Source: Bacillota bacterium
Lineage (GTDB): Bacteria; Bacillota; Clostridia; Christensenellales; CAG-138
Length of the DNA stretch: 40,879 nt
Direction of reading: 5' to 3'
NCBI GenBank assembly: GCA_023399275.1
Contig: JAEWQH010000041.1
Span: 1 to 40,879, forward strand
A model generated the notes under the pieces. It worked only from the letters and a program-made list of their open reading frames with translations. It was not told the DNA's origin and made no database searches. Below are positions 34,040 through 40,879 of the stretch, one piece after another. Both the position numbers and the translations under genes were made by a program. Positions within the stretch are counted from its first letter, which is position 1. Each line of letters begins with the position of its first letter.

Positions 34040-34362
34040 CGGTGCTCGGCCTGAAAGAGGCGATGAAGCTCACTGCGTTTGCCCTGCCGGAGGGCGGCAG
34101 AGCGGTGTGCGGCGGATATGCGGGCGACCTTTTGAGCTGGGTTATGGGGCGGGCAAAGGCGGACGACGCGTGGATCACCATCATGAGCAACCCAAACATC
34201 GTGGCGGTTGCCGCGCTGGCGGACGTGGGCTGCGTGATCCTCTGCGAAGGTGTCGCACCGGACGAGGGTGTCGCCAAGCTGGCTGCCGACAAGGGCGTCA
34301 ACCTGCTCGGCAGCGACCAGCCTGCGTTTGAACTCTCCGCCCGGATCAGCCGGCTGCTATGA
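34036..34362 (+). CDS. DRTGG-domain protein (second copy)
   Basis: 108 residues with the same core as the first copy: LGLKEAMKLTAFALPEG, GGYAGDLLSWVMGRAKADDAWITIMSNPNIVAVAALADVGC, then VILCEGVAPDEGVAKLAADKGVNLL. It is diverged at the N-terminus. The ATG at 34036 overlaps the HydS-like stop (ATGA), and its own stop overlaps the PHP gene start, so three genes are translationally coupled and probably made in fixed ratio. That tight coupling is the best evidence that it works with HydS. No ligand or enzymatic residue is evident. Confidence 0.8.
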   Translation: MTVLGLKEAMKLTAFALPEGGRAVCGGYAGDLLSWVMGRAKADDAWITIMSNPNIVAVAALADVGCVILCEGVAPDEGVAKLAADKGVNLLGSDQPAFELSARISRLL

Positions 34363-35102
34363 GCGCGCTGCGGTGCGATCTGCACATACATTCCTGCCTT
34401 TCGCCCTGTGCGGAGGAGGAGATGACGCCGGGGAATATCGCCGGCATCGCCAGGCTCAACGGTCTCGCCGTCGCCGCGCTGACGGATCACAACACCTGCG
34501 GCAACTGCGCTTCGTTCTTTGCGGCGTGCAAGGTCTACGGCGTGGTGCCGGTGGCGGGGATGGAGCTGACCACGAGCGAAGATGTGCATCTTCTGTGCCT
34601 TTTTAGGACGCTGGCGGATGCGCTTGCGTTCTCGGCCGCGGTGGATGCGCGGCGGATCAAGATTCGAAACAGGCCGGAGGTCTTCGGCCGGCAGCTCTTG
34701 ATCGGAGCCGAAGACGAGCCCTGCGGCGAGGAGCCGGCGCTGCTGATCAACGCGACGACGCTGTCGCTTGCGGAGGGGGCGGCGCTCTGCGAAGAGTACG
34801 GCGGCGCCGCGGTTCCGGCGCACATCGACCGCGAGGCAAACGGCATGCTCTCCATCCTCGGCGGCGTGCCGCAGGAGCCGGACTTTGCCGTCTATGAGGT
34901 TAAGGATGTCGGCAGCATCGCGGCGCTGGAGCGCAGGTACCCCGTGCTGGCGCGCAAGCGCGCCATCGTCTCCTCGGATGCGCACCGTGCCGGGGAGATC
35001 GCGGAGCCGGGGTTTGCGATCGAACTGCCGTGCCAAGACGGTGCAGATGCGCAGGACGTGCGCGATGCGCTGGTCGATTTATTGCGCGGAGGCAGCAGAT
35101 AA
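34359..35102 (+). CDS. PHP-domain metal-dependent phosphoesterase
   Basis: 247 residues of PHP fold. Metal-binding motifs are DLHIHSCLSPC (~7-17), ALTDHNTCGN (~39-48), GMELTTSEDVHLLCLF (~66-81, with the Glu and the third His), PAHIDRE (~150-156) and SSDAHRAGE (~206-214). PHP proteins hydrolyse phosphoesters, for example 3',5'-bisphosphonucleotides or histidinol phosphate, or act as DNA-polymerase-linked exonucleases; this stand-alone form is the small phosphoesterase type. Cys residues near the active site (SCLSPC, NTCGNC) are more numerous than usual. It overlaps the DRTGG gene by four bases. In this setting it could degrade a nucleotide signal, which is a guess. Confidence 0.85.
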   Translation: MSALRCDLHIHSCLSPCAEEEMTPGNIAGIARLNGLAVAALTDHNTCGNCASFFAACKVYGVVPVAGMELTTSEDVHLLCLFRTLADALAFSAAVDARRIKIRNRPEVFGRQLLIGAEDEPCGEEPALLINATTLSLAEGAALCEEYGGAAVPAHIDREANGMLSILGGVPQEPDFAVYEVKDVGSIAALERRYPVLARKRAIVSSDAHRAGEIAEPGFAIELPCQDGADAQDVRDALVDLLRGGSR

Positions 35103-35105
35103 TAG

Positions 35106-35663
35106 ATGAAAGAACTCTCTCTCAACATCCTCGATATCGCGCAGAATTCGATCAAGGCAAACGCCGCGCATGTGGATATTGCGCTGGTGCACAGCGGAAC
35201 CTGGCTTACGATCACGATTCGGGACGACGGCGATGGCATGAGTCCGGAGTTTGCTGCAGCGGCCGCAAATCCGTTCACCACCACGCGCACGACGCGAAAG
35301 GTCGGCATGGGGCTGCCGCTGTTTAAGCTGGCGGCGGAGCAGACGGGCGGAACGTTTTCCATCGAATCCCGTCAGGCGCAGCGCGCGGGCGACGCGCACG
35401 GCACCGTCGTAACGGCGGCGTTTGACACGGCGCATGTGGACTGCGCGCCGCTGGGCGACGTGGCGGAGACGATTCTCACCCTGATCCAGGGCAACCCGGA
35501 GCTTTCGCTGACGTATCGCTGCCGGACGGAGGCGGGGGAACAGCGCCTGAGCACGGATGAGATGCGCCGGATTCTCGGCGGCGAGGTGCCGCTCAACAGC
35601 CCCGAGGTGCTCGCCTGGGCGAGGGAGTATCTCAGCGAGGGGCCGCAACCCGGTCAAGCATGA
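35106..35663 (+). CDS. Stand-alone HATPase protein with extra C-terminal domain (second copy)
   Basis: 185 residues. The first ~115 form a histidine-kinase-type ATPase domain: N-box LNILDIAQNSIKANA (~6-20), G1 IRDDGDGMSPE (~38-48), and a lid and G2 with NPFTTTRTTRKVGMGLPLFKLAAEQTGG (~56-83). No dimerisation/His-phosphotransfer domain precedes it. About 70 further residues (PLGDVAETILTLIQGNPELSLTYRCRTEAG onward) form a small alpha/beta extension I do not recognise. It starts three bases after the PHP stop. As with the first HATPase protein, likely roles are phosphorylation of, or binding to, a regulator. A 101-base gap with an AAGGA ribosome site leads to the next gene. Confidence 0.85.
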   Translation: MKELSLNILDIAQNSIKANAAHVDIALVHSGTWLTITIRDDGDGMSPEFAAAAANPFTTTRTTRKVGMGLPLFKLAAEQTGGTFSIESRQAQRAGDAHGTVVTAAFDTAHVDCAPLGDVAETILTLIQGNPELSLTYRCRTEAGEQRLSTDEMRRILGGEVPLNSPEVLAWAREYLSEGPQPGQA

Positions 35664-35764
35664 GCAACTTGCTTTTTTCATAGAGCCAGGCGGGCGGCGG
35701 GTAGCTGTCCGCGCGGGCACAGCAGAACTGAGGGATCAACAACAGTGAGGAAGGAACGAGAAAC

Positions 35765-36130
35765 ATGAAATCATTGCAGGAATTAGCGGAAATCCGCGAG
35801 AGGAGCAAGGGTATAGTCGCGCTCCGCGAGGGACACAACGAGATTCGTATCGTCGTCGGCATGGCGACCTGCGGCATCGCTGCGGGCGCGCGTCCGGTGC
35901 TGAACGCGCTGGTGGAAGAGGTGAATCAGCAGGGCCTGAGCGAGAAAGCAACCGTTTCGCAGACGGGCTGCATTGGCATCTGCCGCCTTGAGCCCATCGT
36001 GGAGGTGTTTGAAGCCGGCAAGGAGAAGGTCACCTACGTCAAGATGACGCCTGAGAAGGCAAAGCAGGTGGTCAGCGAGCACATCAAGGGTGGAAAGCCC
36101 GTTTACGAATACACGATCGGTGAGAAATAA
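35765..36130 (+). CDS. Thioredoxin-like (2Fe-2S) ferredoxin-domain protein of the hydrogenase operon
   Basis: 121 residues of the NuoE-like thioredoxin fold: IRIVVGMATCGIAAGARPVLNAL (first Cys ~36), then VSQTGCIGICRLEPIVEV (TGCxGxC, Cys ~68 and ~72). Only three Cys are in cluster positions; this is usual for this small family next to HydB, where CGIAAGA is conserved. It is also similar to the N-terminal domain of HydB, as if split from a gene duplication. It starts behind AAGGAACGAG and is 16 bases before hydB. It probably binds a 2Fe-2S cluster and sits on or near the HydABC complex; its exact role is not known. Confidence 0.85.
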   Translation: MKSLQELAEIRERSKGIVALREGHNEIRIVVGMATCGIAAGARPVLNALVEEVNQQGLSEKATVSQTGCIGICRLEPIVEVFEAGKEKVTYVKMTPEKAKQVVSEHIKGGKPVYEYTIGEK

Positions 36131-36146
36131 GCGGGAGGAGAAACCT

Positions 36147-37940
36147 ATGATTCGTTCACATGTATTAGTCTGCGGCGGCACCGGCTGCACATCCAGCGGC
36201 AGCCCGGCCATTCGCGAGCACCTCGAAAAAGAGCTCAAGAGACAGGGGCTCGATGAGGAGATCAAGGTTGTCCAAACCGGGTGTTTCGGCCTCTGCGCGC
36301 TTGGCCCGATCATGATCGTGTATCCCGAGGGAACGTTTTACAGCCGCGTGACCGAGGAAGACGTCACCGAGATCGTCAGCGAGCATCTGCTCAAGGGGCG
36401 CCCCGTCGAGCGGCTCGTCTACAACCCCAAGACCGAGGAGATGCCCCATGGCGTCACCTCGCTCTCCGAAACGCCGTTTTACAAGAGCCAGATGCGTATC
36501 GCGCTGCGCAACTGCGGCGTGATCAACCCGGAGGAGATCGACGAGTACATCGCGCTCGACGGCTACCTCGCGCTGGGCAGGGCGCTCACCGAGATGACCC
36601 CGCAGCAGGTGATCGACCTCATCAAGGCCAGCGGCCTGCGCGGGCGCGGCGGTGCGGGCTTCCCGACCGGCACGAAATGGCAGTTTGCCGCCAACAACGC
36701 GGCGGACGAAAAATACGTCGTCTGCAACGCGGACGAGGGTGACCCCGGCGCATTCATGGACCGCTCCGTACTCGAAGGCGACCCGCACGCGGTGCTTGAG
36801 GCCATGGCCATCGCGGGCTATGCCATCGGCGGCACGCACGGTTACATCTATGTCCGCGCGGAGTACCCGATCGCGGTCAAGCGCCTCAAGATCGCCATCG
36901 ACCAGGCGCGCGCGTACGGCCTGCTCGGCAAAAACATCTTCGGCACCAACTTCAACTTCGACATTGATATCCGCCTCGGCGCGGGCGCGTTTGTCTGCGG
37001 CGAGGAAACGGCGCTGATGACCAGCATCGAAGGCTTCCGCGGCGAGCCGCGCAACAAGCCCCCGTTCCCGGCGGTCAAGGGCCTCTTCGGCAAGCCCACC
37101 ATCATCAACAACGTTGAGACGCTCGCCAACATTCCGCAGATCATCGTCAGGGGCGCGGAGTGGTTTGCTTCCATGGGTACGGAGTGCAGCAAGGGTACGA
37201 AGGTGTTCGCGCTCGGCGGAAAGATCAACAACACGGGCCTTGTGGAGATTCCCATGGGCACGACGCTGCGCCAGATCCTCTTTGAAATCGGCGGCGGCAT
37301 CCCAGGCGGCAAGCAGTTCAAGGCGGCGCAGACCGGCGGCCCTTCGGGCGGATGCATCCCCTCGGAGCATCTCGACACGCCGATCGACTATGAAAACCTC
37401 AAGGCCATCGGCTCCATGATGGGTAGCGGCGGCCTCATCGTTATGGACGAAGACAATTGCATGGTCGATGTCGCGCGCTTCTTCCTCGAGTTCACGGTGG
37501 ATGAAAGCTGCGGCAAGTGCACGCCGTGCCGCATCGGCACGCGCCGGTTGCTCGAGATGCTCAATAAGATCACCGAGGGCAACGGCACGCTTGAAGACCT
37601 CGACAAAATGGAGGAGCTTTGCCACTATATCGCCAACAACGCGCTCTGCGGCCTCGGCCAGACCGCGCCGAACCCCGTGCTCTCCACGCTGAAGTATTTT
37701 CGCAAGGAGTATGAGGCGCACGTGGTCGAAAAGCGCTGCCCGGCAGGCGTGTGCAAGAAGCTGCTGCAGTATGTGATCGATCCCGAAAAGTGCACGGGCT
37801 GCACGCTCTGTGCGCGCAAGTGCCCGGTCAGCTGCATCTCCGGCAAGGTGAAGGAGCCGCACGTCATCGATCAGAGCAAGTGCATCAAGTGTGGCGCCTG
37901 CATGGAAAACTGCAGATTCAAAGCCATTTCCAAGAAGTAA
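36147..37940 (+). CDS. hydB: NAD-linked [FeFe]-hydrogenase subunit HydB (NuoF-like)
   Basis: 597 residues. The N-terminal thioredoxin-like 2Fe-2S domain has LVCGGTGCTSSG (~7-18) and QTGCFGLCALGP (~44-55). A NuoF core holds FMN and NADH: GLRGRGGAGFPTGTKW (~169-184), NADEGDPGAFMDRS (~197-210), GAGAFVCGEETALM (~278-291) and FEIGGGIPGG. The 4Fe-4S ligands are ESCGKCTPCRIG (~452-463) and the Cys of CGLGQTAPNP. The C-terminus adds two 4Fe-4S clusters, CTGCTLCARKCP and CIKCGACMENC (~549-590). In HydABC it is the site where NADH meets ferredoxin and hydrogen electrons. GGGAGGAG precedes the ATG, and hydA follows after 12 bases. Confidence 0.95.
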   Translation: MIRSHVLVCGGTGCTSSGSPAIREHLEKELKRQGLDEEIKVVQTGCFGLCALGPIMIVYPEGTFYSRVTEEDVTEIVSEHLLKGRPVERLVYNPKTEEMPHGVTSLSETPFYKSQMRIALRNCGVINPEEIDEYIALDGYLALGRALTEMTPQQVIDLIKASGLRGRGGAGFPTGTKWQFAANNAADEKYVVCNADEGDPGAFMDRSVLEGDPHAVLEAMAIAGYAIGGTHGYIYVRAEYPIAVKRLKIAIDQARAYGLLGKNIFGTNFNFDIDIRLGAGAFVCGEETALMTSIEGFRGEPRNKPPFPAVKGLFGKPTIINNVETLANIPQIIVRGAEWFASMGTECSKGTKVFALGGKINNTGLVEIPMGTTLRQILFEIGGGIPGGKQFKAAQTGGPSGGCIPSEHLDTPIDYENLKAIGSMMGSGGLIVMDEDNCMVDVARFFLEFTVDESCGKCTPCRIGTRRLLEMLNKITEGNGTLEDLDKMEELCHYIANNALCGLGQTAPNPVLSTLKYFRKEYEAHVVEKRCPAGVCKKLLQYVIDPEKCTGCTLCARKCPVSCISGKVKEPHVIDQSKCIKCGACMENCRFKAISKK

Positions 37941-37952
37941 GGAGGCAGGAAC

Positions 37953-39695
37953 ATGGATCAGGTAACGGTAAAGATAAACGGGATCGAAACGAAAGTTCCC
38001 GCCAACGCAACGATTCTGGAGGCGGCGCATGCCGCGGGGGTGCGCATCCCCACGCTATGCTATCTTCGGGAGATCAACGCCATCGCGGCGTGCCGCATCT
38101 GCCTCGTGCAGGCCACGGGTGTGCGCGGACACGCGGCCGCTTGTGTGCAGAAGGTGGCGGACGGCATGGAGGTGCAGACCAACACGCCGGAGCTGCGCGA
38201 TGCAAGAAAGACGACGCTGGAGCTCATTCTGAGCAACCACCGCATGGATTGCCTCAGCTGCGATCGCAACCTCGACTGCGAGCTGCAGTCCCTTGCGCGG
38301 GAATATGGCGTAGACCAGTATAAGTATATGGGCAGCGAGGACCTCAAGCCGCAGTATGAGCGCAGTGCGCCGCACCTTGTGCGCGACAACAGCAAGTGCA
38401 TCCTCTGCCGCCGCTGCGTGGCGGTGTGCCACGCCAACCAGCACGTCGCCGTCATCGGCACAAACGAGCGTGGCTTCGACACACATGTCGGCAGCGCGTT
38501 CGACATGCCGCTCAACGACACGGCCTGCATCAACTGCGGCCAGTGCATCTCCGTCTGTCCGACGGGCGCGCTGACCGAGCGCGACGATACCCACATCGTC
38601 TGGGACGCGCTTGCAGACAAGACAAAGCATGTGATCGTCGCGCCCGCGCCTTCCGTGCGCGTGCAGCTTGGCGAGTGCTTCGGCATGCCGATCGGCACCA
38701 ATGTGCAGGGCAAGCTTGCCGCTGCGCTGCGCCGCCTGGGCTTTGAAAAGGTGTTTGACGTGGACTTTGCCGCGGACGTCACCATCATGGAAGAGGGCAC
38801 CGAGCTGCTGCACCGCCTGCAGAACGGGGGTAAGCTGCCGATGATCACCTCCTGCTCGCCGGGCTGGGTCAAGTTCTGCGAGTATTATTTCCCGGATATG
38901 ATCGAGAACCTCAGCAGTTGCAAGAGCCCGCAGCAGATGTTTGGCGCGCTGGTGAAGACCTACTACGCCGAGAAGATGGGCATCGATCCCAAGGATCTGT
39001 TCGTCGTCTCCATCATGCCCTGCACCGCGAAGAAGTTTGAGTGCACGCGTGACAACGAGGCGGCGGCTGGCGTGCCGGATATCGACATCTCGCTCACCAC
39101 GCGCGAGCTGGCAAGCATGATCAAGCGCGCGGGCATCCGCTTTGCCGAGCTGGCGGACGAGGACTTCGACCCCATGCTGGGCGTTGCATCCGGCGCGGGC
39201 CATATCTTCGGCGCGACCGGCGGCGTCATGGAGGCGGCGCTGCGTACCGTGGCGGAGATCGTAACCGGCAAACCGCTGGATAACGTGGATTTCACTGCCG
39301 TGCGCGGCGTGGAGGGCTGCAAGGAAGCGGAGTACGATCTCGGCGGCACCAAGGTGCGCGTTGCGGTCACCAGCGGTACCGAAAATGCCTTCCAGCTGCT
39401 CGAAATGGTGAAAAAAGGCGAAGCGGACTACCACTTCATCGAGGTCATGGCCTGCCCCGGCGGCTGTGTCAACGGCGGTGGCCAACCCCATCAACCGGGT
39501 GAAGTGCGCAACTTCATCGACCTGCGCGCCGAGCGTGCCAAGGGCCTCTACGGTCAGGATAAGAGCATGAAGCTGCGCAAGAGTCACGAAAACCCCTTCA
39601 TCAAGGAGCTGTACGACACCTACCTGGAGAAGCCCGGCTCCCATAAGGCGCACAAGATCCTGCACACGACCTACGTCAAGCGCAAGGTGTATTGA
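37953..39695 (+). CDS. hydA: NAD-linked [FeFe]-hydrogenase catalytic subunit HydA
   Basis: 580 residues. An N-terminal 2Fe-2S ferredoxin domain has Cys36, 47, 50 and 64; a His-Cys3 cluster follows (HRMDCLSCDRNLDC, ~94-109), then two 4Fe-4S clusters (CILCRRCVAVC, ~149-160; CINCGQCISVCP, ~192-203). The H-cluster domain has TSCSPGW (~303), MPCTAKKFE (~357) and EVMACPGGCVNGGGQP (~498-513), and the small-subunit region is fused at the end (RKSHENPFIKELYDTYL). The first motif reads TSCSP rather than TSCCP; I recall this as common in multi-subunit enzymes. It reduces protons or oxidises H2. No HydE/F/G maturase is in the window. A strong terminator follows. Confidence 0.96.
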   Translation: MDQVTVKINGIETKVPANATILEAAHAAGVRIPTLCYLREINAIAACRICLVQATGVRGHAAACVQKVADGMEVQTNTPELRDARKTTLELILSNHRMDCLSCDRNLDCELQSLAREYGVDQYKYMGSEDLKPQYERSAPHLVRDNSKCILCRRCVAVCHANQHVAVIGTNERGFDTHVGSAFDMPLNDTACINCGQCISVCPTGALTERDDTHIVWDALADKTKHVIVAPAPSVRVQLGECFGMPIGTNVQGKLAAALRRLGFEKVFDVDFAADVTIMEEGTELLHRLQNGGKLPMITSCSPGWVKFCEYYFPDMIENLSSCKSPQQMFGALVKTYYAEKMGIDPKDLFVVSIMPCTAKKFECTRDNEAAAGVPDIDISLTTRELASMIKRAGIRFAELADEDFDPMLGVASGAGHIFGATGGVMEAALRTVAEIVTGKPLDNVDFTAVRGVEGCKEAEYDLGGTKVRVAVTSGTENAFQLLEMVKKGEADYHFIEVMACPGGCVNGGGQPHQPGEVRNFIDLRAERAKGLYGQDKSMKLRKSHENPFIKELYDTYLEKPGSHKAHKILHTTYVKRKVY

Positions 39696-39722
39696 TCGGC
39701 CAAACGAAACCAAGCCAAGAAC

Positions 39723-39760
39723 AAAGAGGCTCCCGCGTTACAAGCGCGGGAGCCTCTTTT
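39723..39760 (+). terminator. Terminator of the hydrogenase operon
   Basis: A 15-bp stem (39723-39737 with 39745-39759) with a seven-base loop, ending in TTTT on the plus strand. The A-rich opposite side lets it serve the convergent surface-protein gene as well. Confidence 0.9.
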
Positions 39761-39810
39761 CTGTCTGAAAACCGGCTGTGTCGAGAAGTTTGTAGGGATG
39801 TGCGGGGTTC

Positions 39811-40879
39811 CTACTTGCCGCTCTGGCGGCGGTTGGCGCGCCTTGCCGCAAGGATCGCCAGCGCGCCGAGCACCGCAAGCCCGCCAAATACCCAGGCCCA
39901 CGGGAAGGAGGAGCCGGAGCGGACGCTTTCGAGCGAGGGCGCGACGGTATCCACATCGCTGGTGAAGGTGACCTTGGTGGAGGAGGATGCCGTGCGCGTG
40001 CGGCGCGTGCTCTGCTGCGGGATGGCGGCCTGCTCCTCCGCTGCGGCCTGCTCCTGCTGCGCCTCCGCATCGTCTTGCGTATCCTCGGTTGCGGTTGTGA
40101 CGCTCCCGCCGCTTTTGCCGCCGCCTCCGCCCATGCCGCCGGGCGCCTCCGTCCAAACGGCGATTAGCGTCAGCGCGCCGGTCGTTCCTTCGGGGATCAC
40201 CATCGTCTCCTGCGGCGCGGTGACGCCGAGCGCCTCACACGTCCAGCCGGCGAAGACGAAGCCCTCCTTCGTCGGGTTGTTCAGCTGGATGGCCGCGTCG
40301 CTTGCAGTATAGCTGGAAGGGTTCAGCGTGGTGAGCGAGGCGCCCGCGAGTCCGCCGTAGGTCAGCGCGTAGGTCAGCGAAAGCGTGTCGGTATACTTGG
40401 TGCCAAGGCGGAAGACGTTGCCCGCGCTGGTCACGATGGTTTCGATCGTTTGATAGGAGGAGTAGTTGGCCCCGGTCAGCTTGACATAAAGCACGGCTTC
40501 GGCGAGGCGGGTGACATACGAGCTGGTGTCCGCGGTGGACTCGCCGGCATAGGTCACGGCGGTGATCGTTTCACTGCTGCTCGTGCTTAGATTCTCCAGC
40601 GAGAGCGTGCGCGCGCCGCGCACGGTTCCGCCGGCGGATGCGGTGATCGTTGCGGTGATGCTGCTGCCGGGCGCGCGCAGGAGCGTGCCGCCCGAGACTG
40701 CGACCGCGCCGCCGGTGATGGCGCCGGATACCTCCAGCACGGTAGCGCTCGGCACGCTCAGCGTGCCGCCCGTCGTGCTCAGATCGAGCGTTACATTGGA
40801 GGGGACAGACAGCGAACCGCTGAGCGTGATCTCAGAGGTGCCGGCGGCGTAGTAGATGATCGTGGCGTCGCCGCTGGTG
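39811..40879 (-). CDS. Membrane-anchored surface protein, C-terminal part (5' partial)
   Basis: The frame is open to the right edge of the window, so the start is missing; ~355 residues are visible. The N-terminal half is Ser/Thr/Gly-rich with short beta-strand repeats (VSGGTLLRAPGSSITATITASAGG, then TGANYSSYQTIETI), like a right-handed beta-helix or carbohydrate-like surface fold. Then comes a Listeria-Bacteroides-type repeat, NPTKEGFVFAGWTCEALG ... LTLIAVWTEAPGG. A Gln/Glu/Thr-rich stalk leads to one C-terminal membrane helix (WAWVFGGLAVLGALAILAA) and a basic tail (RRANRRQSGK). No LPXTG motif precedes the helix, so it is probably held by the helix rather than by sortase. The function is unknown; adhesion is plausible. 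Confidence 0.8.
   Translation of the reverse strand, partial: TSGDATIIYYAAGTSEITLSGSLSVPSNVTLDLSTTGGTLSVPSATVLEVSGAITGGAVAVSGGTLLRAPGSSITATITASAGGTVRGARTLSLENLSTSSSETITAVTYAGESTADTSSYVTRLAEAVLYVKLTGANYSSYQTIETIVTSAGNVFRLGTKYTDTLSLTYALTYGGLAGASLTTLNPSSYTASDAAIQLNNPTKEGFVFAGWTCEALGVTAPQETMVIPEGTTGALTLIAVWTEAPGGMGGGGGKSGGSVTTATEDTQDDAEAQQEQAAAEEQAAIPQQSTRRTRTASSSTKVTFTSDVDTVAPSLESVRSGSSFPWAWVFGGLAVLGALAILAARRANRRQSGK

Noticed and set aside
36165..38030. 621-codon minus-strand frame opposite hydB
   Set aside because: Antisense of a fully recognised HydB gene; composition typical of GC-rich shadows.
38883..38900. Possible loss of an H-cluster ligand in HydA, because the motif reads TSCSP rather than TSCCP
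   Set aside because: I recall TSCSP as widespread in multi-subunit [FeFe]-hydrogenases, and all other motifs are intact, so I do not claim a defect.
39811..39915. Sortase signal at the end of the surface protein
   Set aside because: The terminal helix and basic tail are present, but no LPXTG-like motif precedes them.

Overview
The window reads as a chromosomal piece of a GC-rich, strictly anaerobic member of the Clostridia (Bacillota), possibly a gut lineage near Christensenellales or Oscillospirales; that placement is inference. The grounds are Shine-Dalgarno starts, TTGACA/TATAAT-type promoters with 17-bp spacers, a trimeric HydABC [FeFe]-hydrogenase, a flavodiiron protein carrying rubredoxins, a type III glutamine synthetase beside a type I enzyme with an ANTAR regulator, and a CotH/VTC/DUF4956 cluster. 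I saw no rRNA, tRNA, CRISPR array, transposase or prophage gene.

Layout, left to right. (1) 1-2868: the 3' part of a secreted phosphodiester glycosidase with dockerin-like repeats, then rarA and a small DUF3592-like membrane protein. (2) 2991-7808: a promoter, a three-gene operon (lamin-tail/CotH surface kinase, VTC polyphosphate polymerase-like protein, DUF4956 membrane protein) and its terminator. (3) 8056-9757: a Crp/Fnr-type regulator divergent from a DUF606-type transporter, with a Crp-like operator exactly where a class II activator would sit. (4) 10106-14276: NusG-II protein, Gx transporter, ApbE flavin transferase and a large flavodiiron-flavin reductase-double rubredoxin fusion, closed by a perfect 30-bp palindrome. 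(5) 14296-20522: gdhA, an XRE regulator with 29-residue repeats, a phosphoglucomutase-like enzyme, and a divergent membrane/zinc-ribbon protein whose transcript looks leaderless.

(6) 20573-26869: a nitrogen-assimilation block. glnN-asnB runs leftward and glnA-ANTAR regulator runs rightward, from a 550-bp AT-rich divergent region holding two near-consensus promoters, candidate attenuators in both leaders and paired TCATATAT-type motifs. A similar motif lies upstream of gdhA. (7) 26886-31065: an O-antigen ligase-like membrane protein, a 52-residue lipoprotein with a strong promoter and an inverted-repeat operator, a sugar nucleotidyltransferase and galE behind a promoter matching the sigma-A consensus at every position.

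(8) 31114-39760: a ten-gene hydrogenase operon. HydC (31220), HydB (36147) and HydA (37953) form the NAD-linked, probably electron-bifurcating enzyme. Between HydC and HydB lie a HydS-like [FeFe]-hydrogenase homologue whose proton-relay cysteine is alanine, two DRTGG proteins, two stand-alone HATPase proteins, a PHP protein and a small 2Fe-2S protein. This looks like a hydrogen- or redox-sensing module embedded in the catalytic operon, and it is the best candidate here for an incompletely described system. (9) 39811-40879: the C-terminal part of a membrane-anchored surface protein on the minus strand.
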